The notes under the pieces were generated by a model, which was not told where the DNA came from, searched no databases, and was given only the letters and a program-made list of their open reading frames with translations. A stretch of DNA of 64,000 bases. Origin: Deroplatys truncata (Eukaryota > Arthropoda > Insecta > Mantodea > Mantidae). The stretch is from the NCBI GenBank assembly GCA_030765065.1, contig CM060988.1, positions 173,951,065-174,015,064 of the forward strand, read 5' to 3'. The translations under genes and the position numbers were made by a program. Shown here piece after piece: positions 1-11,611 of the stretch (position 1 is its first letter; every line of letters begins with the position of its first letter).

Positions 1-4
1 GCTA

Positions 5-440
5 TGTCCCAAGATTATCGGGAGGTCAGCTCCGGATAAATAGTACTCTCTCCGGCGTAAACACCGGAGGAGCTATCGTTAGATAATCAGAATCTTCTGG
101 ATGTTTCCTCTTCTCGAACGTTCTGGAACTGTGGAAATTTCCAATGGGTATATAAGGGAGCGCTCTAGCAAGTTAGCGAGTGCGTTTCTGGTGCGATGAA
201 AAGTGCTGTCCTAGCGAGTTTGTGACGATTACTGTGATGTGTAGTGAGTACTCTACTGCAGGAGAGATTGGAAAAGTCTTGTGTTCGACTCCCCAGCGTG
301 TGAACCGTCCGAAAAATAGACTATGTCGTGCGTATTTCGTTATGTCACGAAGAAAGTGAAGTGACAGTGCAACTAGATCACCTTAACGAAGTGACCGTGA
401 GAATTTATTGAAGTGACAGGGAAAACTGGACAAAGTCACA
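5..440 (+). mobile_element. LTR-A copy 1 (LTR retrotransposon long terminal repeat)
   Basis: This segment is homologous along its length to 653-1170. Both share a GGGAGGTC block near the left end, a TATATAAG core-promoter box followed by GAGCGCTC, a GTGTTCGA...CCC block, several GTGAAGTGA repeats, and a right end in ACTGGA..AAAGTCACA. The left end TGT lies only four bases from the window edge, so no target duplication can be tested. No gag or pol reading frame is attached, so it is a solo LTR or one end of an element lying outside the window. Confidence 0.75.
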
Positions 441-652
441 ATACTCTTCGCATAGCCATCAGAAAAAAACCAATGGTGACTTAGCACTTACTAATATATA
501 TATATAAGTATATGAGAATTCAAACCAGTTACAATGAATATCCCGGAAATGAAAATGTATTTGACATAAATTGTTTGTTTTAACGAGTTTTGCAGTTTCG
601 TTTAGTAAGTTTTGTCTGTCTGTTACGGTTCAACAATTATACAAAAGTATAT
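441..652 (-). repeat. Fragment of old TTTCTCTACT-family repeat, left of LTR-A copy 2
   Basis: Bases 530-652 match the interior of the reverse-oriented dominant repeat (ACATAAATTGT, TTTTAACGAG, a CTGTTACGGTT block). The match resumes at 1171, so LTR-A copy 2 inserted into this repeat. A short (TA)n run lies near 496-508. Confidence 0.7.
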
Positions 653-1170
653 TGTGACCCAAGGTTTTCGGGAGGTCGACGCCGGGCGATCGGTGTAAAC
701 AAGATTCGGAGTAAACAAGAAGCTGTTCATGCCCCCTCCTCCAAGAAGTGTGTCGAAATATTCTAAAACGTTCGAGAACCTGTGGACAGATTCCTTTGAC
801 TATATAAGAGAGCGCTCTTGCAGGAGCGAGTGAGAGGTGAGGGGAGTTGAGTCAGTGAGCGAGCAAGTTATAATGACTGCGTTTCTGTTGCGACATCAAG
901 AGCGATTTTTCGAGCGAGTTGGTGACAACTGTTATGAAGTGCAGAGAGTGCTATTGCGGAGCGACGGGTTGTGCAGGTCCTGTGTTCGATTCCCGAGTGA
1001 AGTGAACCGTCCGGCATGAAGAGACTTCGTCAGGAGGGAAGTGAAGTGACAGAGAAGTGAACTAGTTCACCTTAGTGAAGTGAACTCCCAATGAGGGTGA
1101 ACTACATAAAAACGAAACGTGACAGTGAGAATTGAGAAAAGCGACTGTTGAAAAACTGGATAGAGTCGCA
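653..1170 (+). mobile_element. LTR-A copy 2, solo LTR
   Basis: The segment starts TGTGACCC and ends GAGTCGCA, giving near-complementary TGTGAC/GTCGCA termini. It is bracketed by the 4-bp duplication ATAT (649-652 and 1171-1174). The interrupted sequence on both sides is the same TTTCTCTACT-family repeat, which independently confirms the boundaries. It carries a TATA box at 801-808 and no internal coding region, which fits a solo LTR left by LTR-LTR recombination. The class (Ty3-like, from a 4-bp duplication) is an inference. Confidence 0.85.
801..808 (+). promoter_or_regulatory. TATA box of LTR-A copy 2
   Basis: TATATAAG is followed by GAGAGCGCTC. The same arrangement is conserved in LTR-A copy 1 at 149-156, so selection on the former retrotransposon promoter is the simplest explanation. 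Start sites would be expected about 25-30 bases downstream. No downstream element gene remains. Confidence 0.6.
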
Positions 1171-2300
1171 ATATAAAGTTAATTCAGAATAATTAGGACT
1201 CCGCAGTCTATTCAGAAAATTCAGGATATATGTTTTATTTGCCATCAAACATACTAAATGGGCATTTTAATCAGAAATCAGAGACTTTTAAGAGCACTTG
1301 GTAGAGATCGCAGGGTATTTTTAAGCTTTTTTCAATTGAAAGAAAGACGGTTTTCCCTAGAATTTCACCAACTAGGACGAACGTTTTACTGCTTATTAAA
1401 GAACCCTTTTTGAGTATACTAGTATCAAGATTTTTAGCTAGCTTTAGATCTTTTAATTATAAAATATTTAAATAGCTATCGTAAAATAATTTCTAAAAAA
1501 AGTTTACTTTCATTTATAGGTACAATTTTCTCTGAAAATACAGATCAGAACTCTGCCAATTTTTGTATTATGAGTTACTTATTTTATAAGTAGCTTAAGA
1601 TAGCCGGTTAACTATTTTGAGGAACTAATTTAATTTAAAAAAATAGTCATAGGAAAATACTTTTTGATGTAATATTTTTTTTATATTTATACTTTTTTGT
1701 GGACACCATGTAATTTGGAATCACAATTTTTAACCTACTAAATGCATCTAAATATTCTGTACAACCACAAAAAGTTTCAAACTTCTAAGTTTAACAGATT
1801 TTAAGAAAAGTGCACATGAAGTTTAAATAATATAGCAATGGCAAAAAAAAAGGGGGTGAAAAGGTTGTTACATGCCAATATACTATAACATCTCGGGTCA
1901 TAAGAGACCTATAAAGATCCAAATAACAAAAAAATTACATAAATATGCTCCTCATACCATTTATAATCCATTACAACAAAAAAACAAAAAAGTCAATTTT
2001 TTTAACCCAAGTGTCCTTAAGAAAATAAACTAGCGTAGAATTTTCCATCTATAGCTTGGTTTGGGGTGGGAGATTTTCTTGAAATATTTCATGTCGCATC
2101 CTTGGGAATTTTTTCTTCTATTGCCGTATCAAGGATTGGGTATTTGTCCCGTTCCGCATCTAAAGTTATCGAAATGATCTCTCCATATCGGCGAATTTTG
2201 ACGTTCAAATTTCACTTAAAGCATAATGAAATGTTACATGCATGGATCTCGGTTGCAAATTGTACAGTTTGCACTATGTTAATATTTTCATAAAGCTAAA
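1171..2300 (-). repeat. Diverged TTTCTCTACT-family sequence with unassigned AT-rich filler
   Basis: 1185-1265 and 2030-2110 match reverse-oriented dominant-repeat landmarks (ATTCAGAAAATTCAGGATATA; TTTGGGGTGGGAGATTTTC; ATGTCGCATC). The sequence between them (about 1270-2025) is AT-rich, with poly-A/T runs and no gene or repeat that I recognise. Confidence 0.55.
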
Positions 2301-2429
2301 AAATTGATAATAATTGCTTTTTCGCACAAAGCTTGTGTAGCACAAGGTTGGAAATGTAGAATCAGGCTGAAAAATTCAATGCCATAGTCAGAATTTGAAT
2401 CCCGGATCTTTCGTTTTTTTTTTCCAGTT

Positions 2430-3392
2430 TGAGGCAGTATTTCTAACACTTAAATGATTTCAGTCTAATTATATAATATATAAATTCAATAACCGCCCGC
2501 GTTAAAGTAATATGTGTATGTAACAATATATAAAAAGCGTATATTACAGCCATTGTATATGTTAATATTATTGTAAACATGTTAATAATGTTATGTGAGT
2601 GTATTACGTAATTTAATAATGTAGGAGCTGTGAGAATAATAGGTTAAAAGTTGCTAACAATGAGGTAACCTTGAGGCAATAATGAGTTTGAGAGTTTAAT
2701 AATGCTACTTGTGATTCTTGGAAGCAATAATGTAATTTTTGTGAGTTTATAAAATAGCCAATCAACAACCAGAAAAAGCTTTAGTTAAATGAAGGTATTC
2801 TATTGGACTAGGATTAGCCAATCAGAAACTAAAAAGAAGCAAAATTTACAAATTCAGAAGTCAGCTACTAGTAGACAAGTGTCGTAACAGGGTGTGAGAT
2901 GCGTCCTCGAGACATTTTATACGTATTCGTGTGAGACAAAAATAGTTTACGTGTTAAAAAGTGCAAGTATTTAATAAAAAATTCTCACAGCTCTCTCTCT
3001 ATATCAGTGAAGTGTTATTTAAATCGTGTCACGCATCAATAAAAGGAGTGAAGTAAAATTATAATCTGTGTAAGCCTACATTGTTGTCGCACCACAACCC
3101 TACAAAGAGAAACGTGTCTCTAACAATAATACTGACGCAGCCGAGGCAAACATAAATATTTAATATTTGAAGAAACAGTCAAATTACAAAGTTAATATTT
3201 TAAAACATTTTTTGGGGCAAAGGCCACCGGAAAGTACAGTTGGGGTCAAGGCTACCGGAAACTGTTTACCGTACGCGCGGTTGCAAATAACTTCAAGTTC
3301 GGCTCCCAACAGTTGAAATATAATACAACTCCTTCAATACAACCTTCTTCAAATTGGCGTCCATACGTGAGGCCAACAAAGTATCTTCTTCA
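2430..3392 (+). mobile_element. LTR-B copy 1, solo LTR
   Basis: It starts TGAGGCAGTATT and ends ATCTTCTTCA, flanked by the exact 4-bp duplication AGTT (2426-2429, 3393-3396). Inside are a TTTATAAAATAG promoter-like box at 2746-2757, CCAATCA boxes, and AATAAAAGG polyadenylation-type signals near 2975 and 3038. The right part has two PBS-like blocks (GGCTCCCAACAG and TTGGCGTCCATACGTG). No gag-pol is attached. Six further copies lie in this window. Confidence 0.9.
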
Positions 3393-3492
3393 AGTTACTC
3401 TGCCAACTGTTGATTTTACAAATTTTTATTTCTCTCGAAGCATTTAGATAAATTCCAATTTTAATATTTAGCGAATTTTAGCAATCTCACTT

Positions 3493-3975
3493 ATACTTCT
3501 CTACCACGTACATAGTAGGTAGACTAGGTACCTCATGCATTCCATCCAAAAGTTGGATATTGAGGTTCCATCGGCAATGCATGTTTTGAGTTCCTCCCAA
3601 ATGAAAAATCGTTTTTAGAAAAATGCCCGCGCATTTTTGCAGCTTAAAACACACAACTCAAAAAATGAAAAGTACGATAAATACCAAGCTTTGTATTGAG
3701 GTTCAGTATCTTCCAAAGATGCGGCACGAAGATTTCCAAGAAACTCCCCACTCTCCACTTTCCTTCCCATGGAATATTTTTCGAAATTTTATAAAAAGTG
3801 ACTAACAATTTGATTAAAGTACCGTATACAAGTATCTTGTATATTCAAGATAGAGGTACAAATAAAATGTATACCTTGAATTGTTTGGGAGTAGCCTGTG
3901 AAGTCCTCTTCATTCGGAAGAAATTTTGCATAGCTGGTAAATGTTAAGCGGTAAAGAAAACGCATTGTACAGTAA
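3493..3975 (+). repeat. Older TTTCTCTACT-family copy, 5' part
   Basis: It begins ACTTCTCTACCACGTAC, the diverged form of the family's left end. It runs through the CATTCCA(T/C)CCAAAA, GGATATTGAGGTT and TTCAGTATCTTCCAAAGATG landmarks. A LINE then interrupts it at 3976; the repeat resumes near 6405 and ends near 6780. Confidence 0.75.
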
Positions 3976-6404
3976 AGAATGAATGAATAAATGATTTATT
4001 GTCTGCTTTAAACTTTACATACAATTTATACAACGTAACAATTGAGTTTCTCTTTCTCTTATATGTAACATTCTGTTGTAACTCACGGACTTCGAACGTG
4101 GTCAGGTGATTGGGTGTCACTTGTGTCAGAAGTCTGTACGCGAGATTTCCACACACCTAAACATCCCTAGGTCCACTGTTTCTGATGTGATAGTCAAGTG
4201 AAAACGTGAAGGGACATGTACATCACAAAAGCGTACAGGCCGACCTCGTCTGTTGACTGACAGAGACCGCCGACATTTGAAGAGGGTCTTAAAGAGTAAT
4301 AGGCAGACATCTATACAGACTATCACACAGGAATTCCAAACTGCATCAGGATCCACTCCAAGTACTATGACAGGCGTGAAGTGAGAAACCTTGAATTCCA
4401 TGGGAGCGGCTGCTCATAAGCCACACATCACGCAGGAAAATGCCAAACGACGCCTCGCTTGGTGTAAGGAGCGTAAACATTACACGATTGAACAGTAGCA
4501 AAACGTTGTATGGAGTGACGAATCACGGCACACAATGTGGCGATCCGATGGCAGAGTGTGGGTATGGCGAATGCCCGGTGAACGTCATCTGCCAGCGTGT
4601 GTAGTGCCAACAGTGAAATTCGGAGGTGGTGTTATGGTGTGGCCATGTTTCTCCTGGAGGAGGCCTGCACCACTTGTTGTTTTGCGTAGCACGATCACAG
4701 CGCAGACCTACATTGATATTTTAAGCACCTTCTGGCTTCCCACTGTTGAAGAGCAATTCGGGGATGGCGATGGCATCTTTCAACACGATCGAGCACCTGT
4801 TCATACTGCACGGACTGTGGCGGAGTGGTTACACGACAATAACATTCCTGTAATGGACTGGCCTGCACAGAGTCCTGACTTGAATCCTTTATGATGTTTT
4901 GGAACGCCGACTTCGTGCCAGGCCTCACCGACCTACGTCGATACCTCTCCTCAGTTCCGCACTCCTGAAGAATGGGCTGTCATTCCCCAAAAAACCTTCC
5001 AGCACCTGATTGAAAGTGTGCCTGTGAGAGTGAACGCTGTCATTAGGGCTAAGGGTGGGTCAACACCATATTGACTTCCAGCATTACCCATGGAGGGCGT
5101 CATGAACTTGTACGTCATTTTCAGCCGGGTGTCCGGATACTTTTGATCACGTAGTATATATATAACATGGAGATGTATAATGTATCCACTAATTTACTTT
5201 TTTGGCTTATTACCCTTTCCATATTTTTTCCAATTTGCTTCACATTTCTTTTAACTGTTTCGACCTTGTTTTTCTTAAATGTTTTCCTGCTTTCTCCATA
5301 TATTCATTTGATCTTGTATTAAAAATCTTCCTAGCTTTTAGCTCTATTGGTAATATTTTCCATTTTTGTGGTATTAAACTCTCTCTTCCTTTATCCGCAT
5401 CCTCGCATTCCAGAATATAATGCCAATTGTCATGTAATCCATTACATTTAGTACATCTCTCCCCCTTCTTCTCCCTGTTAGACTACCTAAATTCACTACA
5501 CCTGTCTTCGCCCATGTATACCCCATTCTAGCCTCTTTGTTGCTTACTTCGGTGTATCTTTCTTTTCTCATTCCGTTTTAAAATATAACCTATTAACACA
5601 TTTCTTCCTTGAAATTGCTTATAATTTTTTGCTTTTCAATATTCCTCTCTCTTATTCTAATTTGTTTCCAGAAACCCTTACTTTTGTTGATTCTTTCTGC
5701 CCATGTTTCCCCATTCCTATTTCACCCAATGTTGTCTGTATCTTGTGCATCCAAGTCTCTTTTTTCCCCGGTTTCTCCTGTACAACCAAGCATTGCTTTA
5801 CTGTATCACTTTCCTCTAGTAGCTTTATTCTGAACGAGGATTTCATTGCCCTTTCTACATTTTGCCTTTAGCTCCCACCCTCCCTAGTTCTGCTTGTGCT
5901 ACTCCATTCGGAGAACTTCTTGGTAATCCTAGGCTTATTTTGCAAAAATTCCTATGTATAGTACCTACATTTTCCCATCGTTTTTCCAGCCTCCATATCT
6001 CTGCTCCGTATAACACCCTTGCTTCCACCACTGTGCTGTATATCCTTTCTAGCCACGTAATTTGATTTATGATATTGTGTTCACACATGCTCTGATTACC
6101 TGTATTGCTTGTTTCTCCTTTGATAGTAATTTTTTCTTAGTTCTCCCCAATCCCCTGCGCTATTGAGCCTTACTCCTAGATAGTCAGTTTTCCTTACTAC
6201 TTCCAACCCTGATTTTCGATTTCTTTTTGTTTGTTCTCGCACCCAATCTTTATAGTATTTCCCAAGCTTCACTTAACCCCACAATCGAAATGGAACCTGC
6301 CACTAGATTATCTGCAAACAATCCTGGTATTCCCCTATTATCTAAATGGTAAATGGTTATTAATTTTTTTATCTTATCTAGAATATCATCTGTAAATAGC
6401 ACTG
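3976..6404 (-). mobile_element. 5'-truncated LINE fragment interrupted by a Tc1 element
   Basis: Read on the minus strand from 6404 to 5153, broken frames encode a reverse-transcriptase thumb motif (LYGAEIW), then LGLPRSSPNGVAQAELGR. They end in a Cys/His C-terminal knuckle (CTKCNGLHDNWHYILEC) near 5390-5460. The 3' end is an (ATTCA)n-type tail at 3976-3990. Frames are split by many stops, so the copy is dead. Sequence 48514-50167 is a second copy of the same family and confirms that 4080-5152 is a later insertion. A diverged flank pair (about CATTGTACA / CACTGCACA) may be the target duplication. Which LINE clade is not certain. Confidence 0.75.
4080..5152 (+). pseudogene. Tc1-like transposase, inactivated, left TIR missing
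   Basis: Tc1-family transposases cut and paste DNA at TA sites using a DDE catalytic triad in an RNase H fold. In frame pieces, the N-terminal paired-type helix-turn-helix (SVREISTHLNIPRSTVSDVI) and GRPR linker lie near 4095-4260, followed by VWSDES with the first Asp near 4510. The domain FGGGVMVW...YIDIL and FQHDRAPVHTA with the second Asp follow at 4535-4894. After SPDLNP a deletion and stop near 4890 remove the expected ENVW, so the catalytic Glu is lost; the C-terminus continues in another frame to about 5075. A TGA stop also breaks the linker near 4197. The right TIR (TCCGGATACTTTTGATCACG, 5132-5151) is present, while no left TIR is found next to the LINE at 4080. It is non-functional. 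Confidence 0.85.
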
Positions 6405-6780
6405 CACAAGAAATGTAGATCTCTTTAAAACACAATTTATTTCAAACAACTTTTGTTGTAGTATCAGCCATTTCCGACATATCCATTACAAATGGTTCGA
6501 ATTGTTCAATACTTGTCGATTTTCAGCTGTTTCTCACGATGTCATGGAAACAGTATTGAATTTTAAGGCCAGCATATAGCGTCCAGTTGTTAAACATTTG
6601 ACTGTCGCTGTTCCATTTTTATCTGTAACGAAATGTGTAATGTACGAGCTATTTCCGGAAAGGTTTATCTCGATTAAAATGAAGTAGATAGGAAAATAAA
6701 GTTTCGTAAGAATAATTTATATACCTACTAATAAGCGATAGAGGATAGGGAAAGTCATAAGAATGTAACACATCAAATGT
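6405..6780 (+). repeat. Older TTTCTCTACT-family copy, 3' part
   Basis: This continues the copy begun at 3493 after the LINE. It has the CTGTTTCTCACGATGTCATGG, TTAAACATTTGACTGTCGCTG and GTAACGAAATGTGTAATG landmarks, then the family right end GGGAAAGTCATAAGAATG and TAACACATCA. Confidence 0.75.
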
Positions 6781-6799
6781 TTTACTCTTACTTCACCTC

Positions 6800-7045
6800 T
6801 GCCTTACTTATTTGATCATTTTCCACCCAAAAATTGGATATCAAGATTTCATTAGAAATACGGGATTTGATGCCTTCCTGAATCCCAAAAGGACATTTTT
6901 ACAAAAACATAACTCAAATTCGTATTTAAGTTCAACATATTTCAAGTATTCAAAGCAATTTTTTTACGAAATCCCGTTATCTCTAAAACATTTACACGTA
7001 AAAGTTGGTTATTTTTTAAAACGCCTCAAATAATTTTAATTAACA
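6800..7045 (+). repeat. TTTCTCTACT-family 5' fragment
   Basis: The TTCCACCCAAAAATTGGATAT, GATTTCATTAGAAATA and TTAAGTTCAACATATTTC landmarks are visible. The left terminus is degraded and the right part is missing. Confidence 0.6.
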
Positions 7046-7887
7046 CTTCGTATGTTACGGGTACTGACGCGGCCAAGTTTGGAATTATAAGAAATAAACC
7101 GAAATTGATATAGAAAAAATATATAACTTTATAGAATGTATAGTTTACACCAAGGAACCTTTTTGTAGCCATAGCCGTTTATGCTTTCGTTTGAATTTTC
7201 TTGTGTTTTAAACATACGAGTGTTTTTGCAGCGTTCGCCGTTTACTATATATTTCCTGTTGATAATTTGAATTACTGTTAAATATGTTAAGCAGTGCGCT
7301 TTTAAAATACTATGTTCACATACTTGCCAGCTTTTATGGTTTTCCCGTAAAAAATAGCGGAGGCCTTTACGAGTTTACGATAAAGGAGGCGTTTTTACGG
7401 CTTTTGTAGGCAGTTTTAAAGTGTTGCGGATTTTCATCACAGACAAGACAAAGAATTAAATTGTATTGCAACTTAAGATTGCAGGCTGAACGTAATTACA
7501 GTGTTATGATTGGCCAGAGCTTATCTGTGTATCTATTCCTCATCACGATCATGGTCTCTCTTCACTGGGCTGTAACAAAGTGCACAACGTGCGGATTTAA
7601 ACTTTGAATGACCTCTAGAAACAGGAGTTAATGGGCGCGAACATTCAGTAATGGACATCAACTGTAAAATCAACTCCCTCACGTAAATTGCTTATCTTAT
7701 TCGTGCTTTGTGGCTGTAAAGTATGGACTAGAAATCTGTGTATGGCTTAGGAAGTGGGTTCTTTTATTTTAATACGTGTTTATTGTAATGTCAGGAAGAA
7801 TTTCAGCATATGTGATGGAAAGAAGCACCACCCAGTCTTCAAACAGAATTGCCATTTATTTTACAAATAATTTTAGTGCTTTTACTG
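7046..7887. other. No gene seen (7046-7887)
   Basis: This is AT-rich sequence without a convincing reading frame, known repeat landmark or structural RNA. It may be unique DNA or an old element I do not recognise. Confidence 0.4.
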
Positions 7888-9640
7888 GATGTATTGTATT
7901 CCACCCAAAATTGGATATCGATATTTCACTGTAAATAAACGTTTTGAGGTCCCTGGATATAAAAAGAAGTATTTTTAGAAAACAATCCGTGTGTGTGAAC
8001 AGAAAACTCAAAAATGAAAAGTCGGTTAAATAGCAACCTTGGTAAGTTCAGCGTCTACCAAGAATGCACCATGAAGATTTTTTTAAAGAAAGTACCCTAC
8101 CCCAAACTACCCTTTACATGGAACAAATTTTCTTATTTTTTATTTTCTCAAAATTGTCTTCAACCATTTTTATTAAAATACCATATGTTTAAGATATTTA
8201 TGACAAATGAAACTTATATCTTGAATTACTTGGGAATAGCCTCTGAAGTCCTCTTCATTCTGAATGATTTTTGCATAACTGGTAAACTGTAAGACATAGA
8301 CAAAATCATGCTGTGTAGATCTCGTTAAAGCACACAATTTATGTAAAACAAACTTTTTATGACCTTAACCATTTCCGAGATAATCTTTATTTGAATTTAC
8401 TAAATTATTACTTTGAATTTTCAAATGCTTAAAACTTTTTCAAGTGGTAGGATAAGATAGGATAGGACTAATTAACGGAGGGGACACCTAGCCCCTAGAC
8501 CTCCAATGGAGGAAAGGATGAGATAGGGAACAGCAGCAGACGTAGAGTTGCAGATCGAGGCCGGCGCAAGTCGACAGAGACGCGGAGAGTTCCCTAATAG
8601 TTCCAGGCTTGACCACTCGGCCACGTGAGGGTCGCTCGGAGACGTCCCTCTAGTGGGACCGAGGAAACATTACAAACACTACCCAACAGTGGAGGCTCGA
8701 CAAGCTTCCCTCTAGCAGGGCCGAGAAGAAGTTTCAAATCGCAAGCCTTTGCGCAATCTGCCCGAACCGCAGCCCCGGAGTCAACCTGAAACATGATAGG
8801 GAAATGGGGGGGCACGGGACCGGGTCTGACAACTCAGACCACACTCTCCGAACCTGGGAGACAAGTCTCGCAGAGTTTTTCCATTAGGGACAGTGCCTAT
8901 TTTATATACTGACCCCCCCCTGCGTGGTCGAGGTCATCTCTTCCAGACAGGGATGGAAGTGGATACGCCACTTACGCGCGTCACGCCAATAGGGGAATAC
9001 CCTATTGGGGGAGACTACTGAACAACCTCGGTGGGGGCGACAGTACCTAGCTACCATCTACCAGCTCTCCCTCATGGCTGGTGCCGGAGAACATCGGGGC
9101 GTCTCACAACCCCGCCTGGGCGGATAAACCAGCCAGGCGTACCCAGTCTCCCATGGGTATCGGGAACCACTGCCCGCCGAATCCAACCCAATCCGAACAA
9201 CTCCCTATCGGGAGGGGCTCGAATGTTCGACCGGCGTCTTCTAGTAACGTCAGAAGTACCACGGGTGCTCAGGGTGCGCAGAGCCCGTACCACGGTAGAA
9301 TATACCCCTCCGACATTCGCCTGTGTCAACCAGGGAAGACCACGAAAAATCTATGGCTAGAATGGGTGGCCGCTGGGAATCGAATCCGGGATTCCCTTAG
9401 TGCGAACTTCACGCGTTACCAGGGGCCATTTCGCTCGGTTTCCAAGTCGTAAATCGCTATTCGTCTATTCTCGTGATCATACAAAGAACATGGAATTTGA
9501 AAGGCATCACTTAGCGACCTGCTTTTTAAAAATCTGACTATCACCTTACTGTATCCTTATACACGCAAAAAATGTATAATGAAAGTTTATCTCAATTAAG
9601 AATATGGAAGAATAGGATTTGTAGGAATAGTTTGTAAGGG
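7888..9640 (+). repeat. TTTCTCTACT-family copy split by a SINE
   Basis: The 5' half (7888-8450) runs from GTATTCCACCCAAAATTGGAT through TTGAATTACTTGGGAATAGC to the ATTTTCAAATGC stretch. The 3' half resumes at 9463 (TGATCATACAAAGAACATGG; GAAAGTTTATCTCAATTAAG). The SINE 8451-9462 sits between them. The element's left and right ends are degraded. Confidence 0.65.
8451..9462 (-). mobile_element. tRNA-related SINE-like retroposon, long copy
   Basis: Read on the minus strand, the head at about 9460-9365 contains a B-box-like block (GGATTCGATTCCC) and a plausible A box, as in a tRNA-derived pol III promoter. It is followed by a GTGGTCTTCCCTGGTT-type core also present in the copies at 17145, 38380 and 40690. 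The element ends with GGTGTCCCCTCC and a (TATCC)n-type tail at 8451-8477. Short open frames inside (for example 9072-9452) arise from its high GC content and are not taken as genes. At about 1 kb it is long for a SINE, so a composite or a LINE-tailed retroposon is possible. Confidence 0.6.
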
Positions 9641-9644
9641 AATC

Positions 9645-10905
9645 AGTAGATAGATAAGGTATCTTTATTGCTTTTAAATTATTGAAGTTATTTCACAAGT
9701 ATTTAGTGGGTCATTGACCGTACATGCATATTTAAGATACAATAGGGTGATAAAATAAACAACAAAGAAAGAAAACGCAACAAAAAGGAACAAGAAAAAG
9801 GGAAATAGACATAAATTAACTTTGTCTAACTGAACAAATTTGACCTAGCTTCGGGCACTTTAGCCAAAAAATTGCCCATGTTTTGCCAGTTCCTCTGGTC
9901 AGCCAGTAGCTCCCAACATGCCAATCTCTTTCTTGAGGGACTTAAGGATTTTTCGTTCAGTTTAATCGTTTACTGGTTCTCCCACTGTGCACATTCCGAC
10001 AAAATATGTACCCAGTCCTCATCCAAATGGGCAGATTCTCCTGCCAGAATCGTCAGTCACTTTCTGTGCCCTCCAGCTCCCAGTCTAAACCATGCCATTC
10101 CTGATCTTTTCTTTCTTCCTAAATTAAGTATGTATGTCTCTTTCCCCAATTCAATTTTATTTAATTTGCTAGACTTAGAGAAGGTTTAATTTTACAATCC
10201 GATTCTATTTCCTATTGGTTGATCTCTCTTAGTCTTCTTTTGACACCTTTCCATATGTTTTTGTCATTTGTTTCAGCTCTTAGCCATACTGACCCCATTC
10301 CTATTCTCCTCAAACCCCTTTCCAAATCAGCTGACCAAAACTTAGGAGACAGGTTTTCTGGCTAGTATTTATAACATTTGGATCGTAGTGTGGAGTTACC
10401 CCCCCCCCCTGCATCAGCCTCAGACAGTACTTCACTGCTCTTATTTTACAGTGTATTATGTCTTCATAACATCCCACCTCCCTCAATAGCCCCAAATTTG
10501 ATGTGCCTTGTGAAATTCCAAGAATTCTTTTCCAAAATGCTCCCTGCGTTTTATTTACGTGCTCTGCTCTTTCCCATCCCCAGATTTCACTTCCGTATAA
10601 CAAAATCGGCCTTATCATTAGAGTTATACATCTTTTCTAATGTATCTACAGGTACATCCGGTATCCGCGAAAGGGTACGTAATAATTCATTTAATTGCCC
10701 TCGTGCTTTATAGTTAGTTACTGATAGATGTTTGTTCCATTTTCCTCTCATATTAAACACTACTCCTAAATAGGAGAGATGTTTAACGTTTTGTAGTTCT
10801 AGTAGAAATTCATGTAAATTCAGTACATAACATTTTTGAAGACTGCCATCAGCCACCATCACTACGCCAACTGATATGTGTGTCGTAATAAAGTACGACA
10901 TATGG
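9645..10905 (-). mobile_element. 5'-truncated LINE fragment (reverse transcriptase C-terminus)
   Basis: On the minus strand, 10901-10587 encodes a palm/thumb segment (HLSYLGVVFNMRGKWNKHL). The frame continues after a shift at 10618-10310 with MIRPILLYGSEIWGWE and a WKRILGI block, the standard LINE sequence between the RT and the C-terminal Cys/His region. A HILSEC-type remnant lies near 9990. The 3' end is near the TAGATAGATAAGG run at 9648. Frameshifts and stops make it inactive. Confidence 0.75.
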
Positions 10906-11520
10906 TGGTTTTAAATATAATGTATCCGCCACACCTCCCATTCTTTTAAAGTTATATTCTACGTCCATTGTGTGCTAATTAGCCAATCAGGGCTGCGTAA
11001 AAGCTATTCTCATTGACATGGTTCTTACTTTTACGGCCATTTTTAAAATTAATAATTGAATTTGATGCGTTATTGTTGGAGAAGGTCGTTCGAATCAACT
11101 CAAGCGTGATATATTGTTGGGAAAGGAAGGGGAAAGGTTGGTTGGTAACACTGCAATAACTTTATCTGCTGTAATAAAACCGATAAGTTTTATTGCTCTT
11201 CATTTGAAAGACAGTTTAGATACAGGTAATGTGTGCTTATATAACATTAGTTATGAAATGCGATTACAATGATCTTCGAGATGCGATCTTGAGGGCGGAA
11301 AGGGATGCTGTATGCTCCATAGGTGGGTTCTAATAATATCCGCTTCAACGGCGTGAGATGATGCTATGTTGGATGTCTAGATGTGTGGACCCTGCAAGCA
11401 ATAACAAATACAATAGCTTTAATAAAGCATTCTAAAAATATTAGGTTCTATATCTATACTAATATCATTATTGTTACTAATAATATGATTATTATTCTAT
11501 AACTTTCTCTTCTGCTTATC
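10906..11520. other. No gene seen (10906-11520)
   Basis: No reading frame, terminal repeat or known family landmark is recognised. A short CCAATCAGGGC motif occurs near 10983, but there is no associated gene. Confidence 0.4.
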
Positions 11521-11529
11521 TATAGAAAG

Positions 11530-11611
11530 ACAGATTTGTATTGCACCAAAAATTCTATGTCGATATTTCACCAGAAATACATATTTTGAGGCCCCCTGAA
11601 TCAAAAAGAAA
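11530..11611 (+). repeat. TTTCTCTACT-family 5' fragment
   Basis: It matches the first ~90 bases of the family after the terminus (TTGCACCAAAAATTCTATG, GATATTTCACCAGAAATACA, TTTTGAGGCCCCCTGAAT), then breaks at a reverse-oriented copy. Confidence 0.65.

Noticed and set aside
441-652. Internal region of an LTR-A retrotransposon between two LTRs
   Set aside because: It is old host repeat, lacks PBS or coding sequence, and copy 2 has its own ATAT duplication.
9031-9452. Overlapping long open frames on both strands in a GC-rich block
   Set aside because: They lie inside the SINE-like element and have no domain; similar frames appear in its other copies and are explained by composition.
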